Shown here: piece after piece, positions 23,537-31,078 of the stretch
Numbering within the stretch: the first letter of the stretch is position 1
Layout of the letters: each line of letters begins with the position of its first letter
The notes under the pieces: model-generated
What the model saw: only the letters and a program-made list of their open reading frames with translations
Databases searched by the model: none
Told to the model about the DNA's origin: nothing
NCBI GenBank assembly: GCA_021816865.1
Contig: JAKAWX010000003.1
Coordinates: 1-34,680, forward strand
Origin: Thermoplasmata archaeon
Lineage (GTDB): Archaea; Thermoplasmatota; Thermoplasmata; Lutacidiplasmatales; UBA184
Direction: 5' to 3'
Length of the DNA stretch: 34,680 bases
Made by a program: the position numbers and the translations under genes

Positions 23537-24466
23537 CTACTTCGGCGCCACGAGCCCCGCCCGCGAGCGCAGCGCGTAGTAGAACCCGCCGAAGCTCGTC
23601 GCCGTCGGGGTCCGGAGGCCCTGGAGACGCATCTGCTCGCGGACCTCCTTGGGTTCCTGGCGGAGGTCGAGGGTCTTCGTGGAGTCGTATCGGTACTGGA
23701 ACGTCCCGGGGGGTCCCCGCGGGAACGCCTCCCAGTCCCTCGCGGTCGTCGCCCGCAGCTCGTGGGAACGCTTCCCCTCGGCGGGCTGGAACGCGGGCAT
23801 CGTGAGGTGCTCCTCGGTGAGCCAGATCATGGTCGCGTCGCGGATCGCGTGGCGGGTGACCTCGTCGAGCGCTCCGGGAGCGACCTGGGACTGCACCCAG
23901 TCGACGAGCGCGTCGAACGTCTTCTCGGCGTTCTCCTCGAGCATCACGAGGACGGCGATCCGGATCGCGCTGCGGCGGAGCTGCTGGATGCCGGTCTCGC
24001 TCAGGCGGTACTCGACCGTCAGGCCGAGCAGGCTCTCCGCGTTGTCGGAGAGGTCCTTGAGCGGGAGGACGGCGAGCGGCGCGGGGGCCTCCTCCTTGCC
24101 GATGAACCAGAGGGAGAACTCGCGGCCGTTCGTGATCAGCACGAGCGGGACTTTCGCTTGTCGGGCCTGCTCGGCGACCTCGCCGACATCGGAGACGTTC
24201 GCCGTGCGCTCGCGGACGTCGAGGAAGAGCCGCGGCTGCTCGTCGGCGTTGAAGAGGGCGTAGTCGACATGCGCCGAGGTCCCGTGGACCGGGAAATCGA
24301 GGTAGACCTGGTGCTTGTCGTGCGGGTCCCAGCCGAGCGCGACCAGGAACGGATTGACGATCCAGTGACGGATCTGCTGCTCGGTAACGTCCTCGACGTC
24401 CCGGAGGACCTCTCCCGCGACCTGGGCGAAATCGGTGAGACGTCGGCTCAGGTCGGCTGCTTCCAT
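23537..24466 (-). CDS. HsdR N-terminal-like (PD-(D/E)XK fold) protein with degenerate nuclease motif
   Basis: A 309-residue protein from ATG 24466. The N-terminal ~125 residues follow the type I restriction HsdR_N pattern: TEQQIRHWIVNPFLVALGWD, the VDYALF strand with Asp68, a strand where the catalytic E-x-K is expected but reads Asp83-Val-Arg85 (FLDVRERT), and the ITNGREFSLWF ending. The rest is helical with no helicase motifs. It is thus a stand-alone relative, possibly not a nuclease. The start is fixed by a TTTTAA box about 30 bp upstream; the GTG at 24493 would lie next to that box. It converges on the QueA-like gene with a 19-bp gap. Its role is unknown; no methylase or specificity gene is near. 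Confidence 0.72.
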   Translation of the reverse strand: MEAADLSRRLTDFAQVAGEVLRDVEDVTEQQIRHWIVNPFLVALGWDPHDKHQVYLDFPVHGTSAHVDYALFNADEQPRLFLDVRERTANVSDVGEVAEQARQAKVPLVLITNGREFSLWFIGKEEAPAPLAVLPLKDLSDNAESLLGLTVEYRLSETGIQQLRRSAIRIAVLVMLEENAEKTFDALVDWVQSQVAPGALDEVTRHAIRDATMIWLTEEHLTMPAFQPAEGKRSHELRATTARDWEAFPRGPPGTFQYRYDSTKTLDLRQEPKEVREQMRLQGLRTPTATSFGGFYYALRSRAGLVAPK

Positions 24467-24493
24467 CGGGGTAAGGATGGCCCGGGCCCCCAC

Positions 24494-24499
24494 TTAAAA
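24494..24499 (-). promoter_or_regulatory. TATA box of the HsdR_N-like gene
   Basis: TTTTAA on the minus strand is centred about 30 bp before ATG 24466. It abuts the earlier in-frame GTG (24493), which rules that codon out as a start if this is the promoter. Confidence 0.6.
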
Positions 24500-25420
24500 C
24501 TACCCTCCGCCCGCGGGTCGTGCCCCGCGGAGGCGGGCCGCCTCCGCGACGAGGAACGGCTCGACCGGGGCGAGCGGGGTCGAGAGGCCCTCGTACGGGG
24601 CGAGCCCGAGCCGGTCGCTGACGAGCCATTCGACCTCGTAGGCGTAGAGGAGAGTGGACCGGACCGTCTCGAGGAAACGGGCGAGCCGTACACCCCCTCG
24701 GGGAGAGAGGTGCACGTAGCGGGGCGGTCGGCCGAGGTGGGCGAACATCGCGTCCGTGAGCTCGCGGTAGACCCAGCGGGTCGGGCCTCCCGCGGTGACG
24801 TTGTGCCGAACGTCGAGCGCCGCCTCGCGCGCGAGGATGCGCGCGAGGTCCCGGACCGAGATCGGGCTTACGTGGTAGCCGCCGTCCCCGAACATCACGA
24901 ACCGGTGGTAGCGGTGCATCGTGCGGAGCATCACGGTGAGGAGCTTGTCGCGGGGCCCGAACAGCATCGTGGGGCGCACGATCGAGTAGGAAAGGCGGCT
25001 TCGCTCGATCGCCCGGTCGACCCGGCGCTTGTGAGTGAGGTACGGGAGGCCCGTTTCGAGCGACTCGGTAGCGTCCGGGACGCTCAGTTGCAGGAACCGG
25101 GGGGTCCCGGTCTCCTCCGCGGCGGCGACAAGGCGGAGGAGGCCGTCCGCGAGCGGCGCGAACCGTCGTTCGGGCCCGAACCGGTACCACGCGAGGACGA
25201 GCACGAGGTCGACGTCGTGAAGGAGCGGTCGCCAGTCGGGGACCGCGGCCGCGTCCCCGGGCACCCACTCGAGGTCGGGAGCGACCTCGTCACGGCTCGG
25301 GGCGCGGTGCAGGGAGCGGATCGACCAGGTCGGACCGAACTCGGCGAGCACCGCTCGGCCGACGAAGCCCCCGCCGCCCCCGACCAGAAGCATCCGCGGC
25401 CGTCGGTCAGCGGGGCTCAT
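24500..25420 (-). CDS. atypical SDR (NDUFA9/NAD(P)H-binding epimerase-like) protein
   Basis: A 306-residue protein from ATG 25420. It has an N-terminal Rossmann motif MLLVGGGGGFVGRAV and the YLTHK Tyr-Lys pair. SIVRPTMLFGPRDKLL and ISVRDLARILAREAA are typical of atypical SDRs related to complex I NDUFA9 and divinyl-reductase-like proteins. Many members bind NAD(P) without obvious catalysis. The ATG overlaps the stop of lipB (ATGA), making it the last gene of the E1-alpha/Lpd/LipB transcript. The longer open frame to 25711 lies antisense-like across lipB and is rejected. Its link to lipoate metabolism rests only on position. Confidence 0.8.
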   Translation of the reverse strand: MSPADRRPRMLLVGGGGGFVGRAVLAEFGPTWSIRSLHRAPSRDEVAPDLEWVPGDAAAVPDWRPLLHDVDLVLVLAWYRFGPERRFAPLADGLLRLVAAAEETGTPRFLQLSVPDATESLETGLPYLTHKRRVDRAIERSRLSYSIVRPTMLFGPRDKLLTVMLRTMHRYHRFVMFGDGGYHVSPISVRDLARILAREAALDVRHNVTAGGPTRWVYRELTDAMFAHLGRPPRYVHLSPRGGVRLARFLETVRSTLLYAYEVEWLVSDRLGLAPYEGLSTPLAPVEPFLVAEAARLRGARPAGGG

Positions 25421-26085
25421 GCCGGGACGCCGGGGCCGCTCTTCGCATCCCCCGCAGCCCCGTCGGGGGAGGGCGCACGCCCGAAGAGCTCCCGGAACGC
25501 GGTGGAGACGGCCGGCTTCGCCGACTCGATCGGCACGGGCCGGCCGGTCTCCTTCGCGAGCGAGGTCATGACGGAGCCGTCGAAGCCGCACGGTCGGAAC
25601 CGCGCGAACGCTTCGAGATCGACGTCGACGTTCAGCGCGAACCCGTGGAACGTGACCCAGTGGTCGACCGCGATCCCGACCGAGGCGATCTTGCGCTCGC
25701 CGTCGACCCACACGCCGCGGCGGCCCTTCACGTGGCCGGCCGTCACCCCGAACGAACCGACCGCACGGACCACGACCTCCTCGACCTCGTGGACGAACCG
25801 GCGCACGTCGCGCCCTCGCGCCTCGAGGTCGACGATCGGGTAGCCAACGAGCTGGCCGGGGCCGTGGTAGGTCGCGTGCCCGCCCCGCTCCACGAACACG
25901 ACCGGTAGTCCGCTCTCCGCCGCGCCGCCGTCATCGCCCTCGACCCCGACCGTGACGACCGGCGGGTGCTCGACGAGCACGAGGGTATCCTCGACCGTCC
26001 CCGCCCGCCGCTCGCGGACGAGGGAGCGCATGGCCGTGAGGGCGGCTAGATACTCTCGCCGGCCCCAGTCAACGACGCTCGGCAT
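25417..26085 (-). CDS. lipB: lipoyl(octanoyl) transferase LipB
   Basis: A 222-residue protein of normal LipB length. It shows HPPVVTVG at about residues 40-47, the signature ERGGHATYHGPGQLVGYPIV at about 66-85, catalytic Lys132 in GERKIASVGIAV and the acyl-carrying Cys166 in RFRPCGFDG. It transfers octanoyl from acyl carrier protein to the lipoyl domain of E2 proteins. ATG 26085 overlaps the end of lpd by 17 nt and the stop overlaps the next gene. LipB is uncommon in archaea, many of which use LplA-type ligases, so it suggests de novo lipoate synthesis with a LipA encoded elsewhere. The upstream open extension to 26337 is a shadow inside lpd. Confidence 0.95.
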   Translation of the reverse strand: MPSVVDWGRREYLAALTAMRSLVRERRAGTVEDTLVLVEHPPVVTVGVEGDDGGAAESGLPVVFVERGGHATYHGPGQLVGYPIVDLEARGRDVRRFVHEVEEVVVRAVGSFGVTAGHVKGRRGVWVDGERKIASVGIAVDHWVTFHGFALNVDVDLEAFARFRPCGFDGSVMTSLAKETGRPVPIESAKPAVSTAFRELFGRAPSPDGAAGDAKSGPGVPA

Positions 26086-27511
26086 CGGTCCTCCGCCGCG
26101 CGACGTGCATCGGCTCGTTGAGCCAGAGCAGCGCCGCCTCGGCGAGCGCTTCCGAGAACGTCGGGTGGGGATGGATCGTCGCGGCGATGTCCCGCACGGT
26201 CGCCCCCATCTCGATCGCGAACGCCGATTCCGCGATGAAGTCGCCCACGCCCTCGCCCGCCGCGTGGACGCCGAGGAGGAGACCGGTCGTTTCGTCCCCG
26301 ACCACTTTGACCCACCCCTGCGTCGCATGGCTGGCATGGGCTCGCCCTAGGGCGCCGTACGGGAACCGAGCTTCCCGAGGCCGGTATCCCTTCGCCTCCG
26401 CGTCGGCCTTCGAGAGGCCCACGCTCGCGAGCTCGGGCGTGGTGAAGACGACCGAGGGCATCGCCTGATAGTCGGCGCGGCTGGGAAGACCGGAGAGCGC
26501 CTCCGCCGCTACGACGCCTTCGCGGTAGGCTTTGTGGGCCATCATCGGCGGCCGGGCGACGTCGCCGACCGCGTAGATGTGCGGCTGGTTCGTCCGCATC
26601 TGCTCGTCGACCGGGATGAATCCCGACTTCGCGTCGACGGCGACGCCGGCCTCCTCAAGCCCGAGCTCGCGGCTCTCGGGACGCTTGCCGACGGTCACGA
26701 AGAGGCGCTCGGCGCTCAGCTCCTCGCGGCCGGACGGCCCCTCGACCGTCATCGTGAGCTTGTCCGGGGCGCGCGCGAGTCCGACCGCCTTCGTCCCCGT
26801 CCGGATCCGGACCCCGAGGCGCTCGAGCGTGCCGGTGATCTCGCGCGAGAGGTCGGCCTCGACGCCCGGCAGGAGCTGGGGGAGAAGCTCCACGATCGTC
26901 ACCTCAACGCCGACCCGGGCGAGGAACTCGCCGAGCTCGAGGCCGCTCACGCCCCCGCCGAGGACGAGCATCGAGGCCGGCAGACTCTTCATCGAAAGGA
27001 ACTCCCACGCGTTGACGACGCGCTCGCCGTCGGTCTCGAACCCGGGGATCGTCGAGTGCGTGGCGCCCGTGGCGATCACGGCGCTCGAGAAATCGATGCG
27101 CTCGTGGCCTCCGTCCGGGGCCGCGAGGTCCGCGGACCGGGGACCGGTGAAGCGGGCCGTGCCCGTGAGGACGGTCGCCCCGGCGCTCTTGAGGAGGGTG
27201 GCCACGCCCTGACGCTCCTTCGCGACGACCGCCTCCTTCCACCGCATCGACGCCGCCAGATCGAACCGGGCGTCGGCCGCGGTGATGCCGACCTCGGGAC
27301 CCTCGGTACGGAGGTCATGGTACAATCGAGAGGCATGGATCAGGGCCTTCGAGGGGATGCATCCGCGGTTCAGGCACTCCCCGCCCAGGTCGCGCTTCTC
27401 GACCAGCAGCACTTTCCGTCCGAGCTGGCCGGCCCGCAGGGCGGTCATGTAACCGCCCGGCCCTCCGCCGAGGACGAGAACCTCCGTCGAGCGCGCGTAC
27501 GTACCCGCCAT
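26069..27511 (-). CDS. lpdA: dihydrolipoyl dehydrogenase (E3)
   Basis: A 480-residue flavoprotein disulfide reductase. It has the FAD motif GGGPGGYMTALRAG near residue 15, the redox disulfide Cys46/Cys51 in GGECLNRGCIPSKAL, a second nucleotide site at LVLGGGVSGLELG, the TNQPHIYAVGDVA segment, and the C-terminal HPHPTFSE with catalytic His449 and Glu454. It re-oxidises the dihydrolipoyl arm of E2 with NAD. I chose ATG 27511 over the earlier codon at 27559 because AGGTGG (27521-27526) lies 9 nt upstream and because FAD binding begins right after it. It follows the E1-alpha gene by 13 nt and precedes lipB. Confidence 0.95.
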   Translation of the reverse strand: MAGTYARSTEVLVLGGGPGGYMTALRAGQLGRKVLLVEKRDLGGECLNRGCIPSKALIHASRLYHDLRTEGPEVGITAADARFDLAASMRWKEAVVAKERQGVATLLKSAGATVLTGTARFTGPRSADLAAPDGGHERIDFSSAVIATGATHSTIPGFETDGERVVNAWEFLSMKSLPASMLVLGGGVSGLELGEFLARVGVEVTIVELLPQLLPGVEADLSREITGTLERLGVRIRTGTKAVGLARAPDKLTMTVEGPSGREELSAERLFVTVGKRPESRELGLEEAGVAVDAKSGFIPVDEQMRTNQPHIYAVGDVARPPMMAHKAYREGVVAAEALSGLPSRADYQAMPSVVFTTPELASVGLSKADAEAKGYRPREARFPYGALGRAHASHATQGWVKVVGDETTGLLLGVHAAGEGVGDFIAESAFAIEMGATVRDIAATIHPHPTFSEALAEAALLWLNEPMHVARRRTDAERR

Positions 27512-27520
27512 CGACGAATC

Positions 27521-27526
27521 CCACCT
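27521..27526 (-). promoter_or_regulatory. Shine-Dalgarno deciding the lpd start
   Basis: AGGTGG on the minus strand, overlapping the E1-alpha stop codon, lies 9 nt before ATG 27511 and favours that codon over the upstream in-frame ATG at 27559. Confidence 0.55.
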
Positions 27527-28574
27527 ACTCCGTGCCGCCGCCAGGGGCGGCGAAGGCATAGACGTCTTCGGTCAGTGACTCGGGCCGCGGGGGCGGTGTT
27601 GCCTCGGCCACCGCGACGGCCGCGCGGATCGCCTCCTCCGCGTCGCCCCGGAGGCGCGCGATCTCCTTCGCATCGAGCAGCCCGTTCGCGACCATCCAGC
27701 TCTCGAGCCTCGCGAACGGGTCGTGCCGCGCGGCCCGCTCCGACCAGTCGGCGGGCTGGTAGCGTCCCGGGTCGTCCGAACTCGAGTGGGGGGTCATCCG
27801 GTAGGTGATGAACTCGAGGAGGGCCGGGCCGCCGCCGAGGCGCGATCGGCGGAGCGCGTCGTCCAGCGCCCGGTAGACCGCGACGAAATCCGTCCCGTCG
27901 ACCCGCTGCCCCGGGATCCCGTAGGCGGCGGCCTTCGAGGCGAGCGTCTTCGCCGCCGACTGGTGCGCGACGGGGATCGAAATCGCCCACTGATTGTTGG
28001 CGCAGCAGAAGACGACCGGTAACCCGAGGACCCCCGCGAAGTTGAGGCCCGAGTGGAAGTCGTTCGAGCTCGTCGCCCCGTCCCCGAAGAAGGCGAGCGC
28101 GACGCCCGGCACCCGACGGTGACGGAGCCCGTACGCGAGGCCGACCGCGTGCGTGATCTGGGTGCCGATCACCGACGACATCGAAACGTGGTGGACGGCT
28201 CGCGCGGTCGGATGGCAGGGCATCTGCCGTCCTCGTCCCGGGTCGAGATCGTCCGCATAGAGCGAGTGGACGTACTCGACGAGCGGGAACCCCCGCACGA
28301 GCGCGACCAGCGGTTCCCGGAGCCCGGGGAAGATCCAGTCGTGCTCCCCGGTCACGAGACCGGCCGCCACGTTCACCGCCTCTTGGCCGGTCGCTGCGCC
28401 GTAGAATCCGACGCGACCCTGGCGCTGAAGGGCCTGCATACGCGAGTCCAGGATTCGTCCGAGGACCATCCAGCGGTACGCCGAACCGAGGGTGCCGCCC
28501 CACTCCGGGCCCAGGGTCATGTCGAGGTCGGCGGGCGTGTACGGAAGGGGTTCCACAGGGGCTGGGGAGTTCAC
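27525..28574 (-). CDS. 2-oxoacid dehydrogenase E1 alpha subunit (branched-chain type)
   Basis: A 349-residue protein of normal E1-alpha length. The ThDP motif is GDGATSSNDFHSGLNFAG...CANNQWAIS at about residues 164-199. GRQMPCH, SSVIGTQITHAVGLAYG and the loop YRMTPHSSSDDPGRYQ resemble branched-chain 2-oxoacid dehydrogenase E1-alpha more than pyruvate-type subunits. It decarboxylates a 2-oxoacid and acylates E2 lipoamide. The start is GTG at 28574, with the alternative ATG at 28520. Lpd and lipB follow in the same operon, but the E1-beta partner needed for activity and the E2 core are absent. A decayed copy of its first ~100 nt lies at 29830-29930. Confidence 0.92.
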   Translation of the reverse strand: MNSPAPVEPLPYTPADLDMTLGPEWGGTLGSAYRWMVLGRILDSRMQALQRQGRVGFYGAATGQEAVNVAAGLVTGEHDWIFPGLREPLVALVRGFPLVEYVHSLYADDLDPGRGRQMPCHPTARAVHHVSMSSVIGTQITHAVGLAYGLRHRRVPGVALAFFGDGATSSNDFHSGLNFAGVLGLPVVFCCANNQWAISIPVAHQSAAKTLASKAAAYGIPGQRVDGTDFVAVYRALDDALRRSRLGGGPALLEFITYRMTPHSSSDDPGRYQPADWSERAARHDPFARLESWMVANGLLDAKEIARLRGDAEEAIRAAVAVAEATPPPRPESLTEDVYAFAAPGGGTE

Positions 28575-28736
28575 CTACCCGCCCCCGGGTTTCGCCCGAC
28601 CGAAGGGACACGCGGGCCTGTGCCGTCCCCGAGCCACGTCGTCGCGGTCACCCGGCGGCGCGAAGCGACCGGACGAACTTGAGCTCTACCCCGTCCTCCG
28701 GCGGTCGCGGAAGACGGGCCGGGCTCGGTTGTCGGT

Positions 28737-29306
28737 TCACGTAACGAGGAACCGGAGGAGCTTCCGTCCGAAGGAAGCCCCGGCCCACCGGTCGCGCAAC
28801 CGTAGGCGGGACGCGAGGCTGTACGCATACGGGGAGAAGATGAGCACGACGAAGGCGAGCGCCAGCATGAGGTCCCCGCCAGGGTCGGTGTAACCGACGA
28901 ACGACCATCCCGTTCCGAGCACGTAGGCGCCGCCGAACCCACCCACGGTCCAGATCGAGAGCATGATCGTGGCGCTCCATATCGCGGCGGGCCGCTGGAA
29001 CAATCCGAGCACGAGCAAGAGACCCCCCATCGTCTCGCCGAGCGCGACGAGGCCCCCGAAGAGCATCCAGTTGCTGCTGAGGACGGAGTAGCCGAAGCTC
29101 TGCACCGTCGACTGCATCGTCCCCTGCTCGAACAGGACCCACTTGAGCGTTCCGTCCAGAAGGAAGACCGCTCCGAAGAGGACCCGCATCGCGGAGTATC
29201 CTTTGACCGCGCTCATTCCCACGGCGTTCACCGTTTCGGACGACGCGGCGAACTTTTCTCGTCTCGTCCCGAACAGTTCTCCGACCCGGCTCGTTTCGGC
29301 ACCCAT
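28737..29306 (-). CDS. DoxX-family membrane protein
   Basis: A 189-residue protein from ATG 29306 with four hydrophobic helices: YSAMRVLFGAVFLLDGTLKW, MLFGGLVALGETMGGLLLVL, WSATIMLSIWTVGGFGGAYV and LMLALAFVVLIFSPYAYSLA. The R..FG..FL.DG..K start of TM1 and E-T-M-G-G in TM2 are typical of DoxX/DoxD-like proteins (thiosulfate:quinone oxidoreductase small subunit, and the SURF4/DoxX superfamily). It is probably involved in membrane redox chemistry; the partner is unknown. Alternative starts are ATG 29345, TTG 29354 and ATG 29216. A TTTACTT patch at about 29355-29361 suggests a promoter, and GAGTGA just before 29306 could be a weak Shine-Dalgarno. It lies upstream of the E1-alpha gene with a 160-bp gap. 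Confidence 0.75.
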   Translation of the reverse strand: MGAETSRVGELFGTRREKFAASSETVNAVGMSAVKGYSAMRVLFGAVFLLDGTLKWVLFEQGTMQSTVQSFGYSVLSSNWMLFGGLVALGETMGGLLLVLGLFQRPAAIWSATIMLSIWTVGGFGGAYVLGTGWSFVGYTDPGGDLMLALAFVVLIFSPYAYSLASRLRLRDRWAGASFGRKLLRFLVT

Positions 29307-29829
29307 ACGCGTCACTCGTACCCCCCACGCCCCGGTCGAGGCCATGAAACTCAAGTAAAGCGACGTTTACCCGGCGGAGCCGAGACCGGGGGAGAGAGCC
29401 GGACGCGACCGCCGGCGTTTCGGCCGAGGCGGGTCTCCGGCTTCGCGGCGCATCGCGGGAGAGCCGGATAGAATCCGGGTCCCCGGACTCCCGAGAGATG
29501 TGGCCCGGGGCCAAGCGGCGATCTCGTCGCCCACAACTGGGAGAAGCCGTCGTGAGGTCTGACGGCCGAGGCCGGTCACGCAAGCTCGGCGAACATCGGG
29601 TGCGGCGCTTCGGGGCAGGCTTTGCCGACACGAGGAGCTGGGCCCCCTTCGTACCTGTCGATGACCCTCAGGTCGAGCGAGACGTAGAGGATCATCGGGT
29701 CCGCCGGCCGATCGTCCCGTCAGCTCGGTAGATCGGTGGGACAACGAGTTCCTGGTTCGAGACGTCGATCGACGGGTTCGGGCGGGTGGGCACCCGGCGC
29801 CGCGATGACGCCTCTACGATGAAAGCAAG

Positions 29830-29930
29830 GAACGCCGAACCGAGGTAGCCCCCCACTCCGGTACGAAAGCTCCCTCGTGGTTGGCGGGAGCGTACGGAAG
29901 GGGTCCGACGGCGGCCGGGGAACGGCTCAT
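29830..29930 (-). pseudogene. decayed N-terminal fragment of a 2-oxoacid dehydrogenase E1 alpha gene
   Basis: Read on the minus strand from ATG 29930 the frame gives SPAAVGPLPYAPANH then VPEWG, which lines up with the intact E1-alpha start (PAPVEPLPYTPADLD...GPEWG). The DNA also lines up: the plus strand shares runs such as GTACGGAAGGGG and CGCCGAACCGAGG, in the same order and spacing. A single-base deletion after PEWG shifts the frame; in the shifted frame the match continues as GGYLGSAF versus GGTLGSAY and then stops. Upstream of the start codon and beyond about 100 nt I see no similarity. It is most likely the remains of a second E1-alpha gene or a partial duplication. Confidence 0.7.
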
Positions 29931-30228
29931 TGCGCGATTCCGCGCGGTGCGACAATCGCCCGGGACGTTGCCCTCCCGGCATCTTCGCGGCCGACCACCA
30001 TGCCGCTCACCTCCCCCGGGCAGAGCGGGGGGCCCGTCTCGAACGCTGCCCCGCGCGGGGACGCACCGCACGAATCGGAGCCGGTGTGTCGCGAGGAGTC
30101 GGGGGCAGCGCACGTACCCTTCCCGACGATCCCGAAAGGCCGCCGAGCCCCATCGGCACGACCCCCGACGCGGGAGGGTAGGAGATCCGCGGTGCGGCGG
30201 GGCGAACCCTCGGCGCCGGGCCGAAGCC

Positions 30229-30233
30229 TTTTC
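30229..30233 (+). promoter_or_regulatory. weak TATA-like box before the catabolic operon
   Basis: TTTTC is centred about 25 bp before the GTG at 30256 and is the only T-rich patch in this GC-rich stretch. The spacing suits a leaderless start, but the match to a TATA box is poor. Confidence 0.3.
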
Positions 30234-30255
30234 TCCCGGCGGGCGTGGGGGCGGC

Positions 30256-31041
30256 GTGCCCCGCGGCGCGCGCTCCCTGCCCGATCGTTTTCGCCTGGAC
30301 GGCCGCCGGGCCCTCGTTACCGGCGCGGCGGGAGGGATCGGGGAGGCGGTGGCGCGAACGTTCCTCGGCGCCGGGGCATCCTTGGCGCTCGTCGACCGCG
30401 ACAACACGCGTCTGCGGACGCTCGCCCGTTCCTTGTCGGGAACGACCCCCGCTCCGATCGCCGTCCAAGCCGATGTGACCCGTTCCGCGGACGTCCGGCG
30501 AGCGGTCCGCGCCGCCGCCGAACGGTTGGGCGGCCTCGACGTCGTCGTGAACGCCGCCGGGGTGACCGCGAGGGGGACCGTCGCCACGACGGACCCCGCC
30601 ACTTGGCGGACGCTGCTCGACATCAACCTCACGGGCACCTTCCTCGTCTGCCACGAGTCCGTTCCGTACCTGCGCCGCTCGGTCGGCGGCGCGATCGTGA
30701 CGATCTCCTCGGTCTACAGCCTCATCGGCGGACGGGATCGCGCGGCGTATTCGGCCTCCAAGGGCGGCCTCGACGCGCTCACCCGGTCGATGGCGGCCGA
30801 CCTCGCCTCGGACGGCATCCGGGTGAACTCGGTCAACCCGGGTTTCATCCGCAGCCCGATGACCGAACCGTCGCTCCGCGACCCGAAGGCGATGCGGTTC
30901 TTCCGTTCGGCGACCCTCCTCCCGCGCCTCGGGGAGCCAGAGGACGTCGCGGACGCCGTCCTCTACCTCGCCTCACCGGCCTCGGGGTTCGTGACCGGGG
31001 TCAGCCTCGCGCTGGACGGGGGTCGGGCGCTCGGCCGCTGA
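30256..31041 (+). CDS. SDR family oxidoreductase (FabG-like)
   Basis: A 261-residue classical SDR from GTG 30256. It shows TGAAGGIGEAVA, VVNAAGVT, catalytic Ser in VTISSVYSLIGG, the YSASK Tyr/Lys pair, NPGFIRSPMTE, and the C-terminal GFVTGVSLALDGG typical of 3-oxoacyl reductase and sugar or polyol dehydrogenase relatives. The open frame upstream to 29881 is low-complexity and crosses the E1-alpha relic, so it is not used; an in-frame GTG 25 bp after a T-rich patch is the best start. The MmgE/PrpD gene follows 37 nt later, so it is probably the first gene of a catabolic operon. The substrate is unknown. Confidence 0.88.
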   Translation: MPRGARSLPDRFRLDGRRALVTGAAGGIGEAVARTFLGAGASLALVDRDNTRLRTLARSLSGTTPAPIAVQADVTRSADVRRAVRAAAERLGGLDVVVNAAGVTARGTVATTDPATWRTLLDINLTGTFLVCHESVPYLRRSVGGAIVTISSVYSLIGGRDRAAYSASKGGLDALTRSMAADLASDGIRVNSVNPGFIRSPMTEPSLRDPKAMRFFRSATLLPRLGEPEDVADAVLYLASPASGFVTGVSLALDGGRALGR

Positions 31042-31078
31042 AGCATCGTAGACGGAAGGGGGAAGGGACCAACACCCA

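Larger units (their letters stand above)
29355..30255. other. gene-poor, partly decayed region
   Basis: About 900 bp has no intact gene that I can support. The recognisable content is an E1-alpha 5' relic at 29830-29930 on the minus strand. A 39-codon minus-strand frame (29576-29695, MILYVSLDLRV...) has codon use like a real gene but no promoter or known relative. A TATA-like TTTTC lies at 29229+1000, that is 30229-30233, before the SDR gene. Open frames here are short and change strand, as in degenerating sequence. Confidence 0.5.

Noticed and set aside
24467-24493. upstream GTG start for the HsdR_N-like gene
   Set aside because: It directly abuts the TTTTAA box, so a transcript from that promoter would begin downstream of it.
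22586-25843. 1085-codon plus-strand open frame spanning the QueA-like, HsdR_N-like, SDR and lipB genes
   Set aside because: It crosses four well-supported genes on both strands and has Arg/Ser-rich composition with no motif.
29576-29695. 39-codon minus-strand frame starting MILYVSLDLRV
   Set aside because: It has plausible codon use but no TATA box, Shine-Dalgarno or known relative, and lies in a decaying region.
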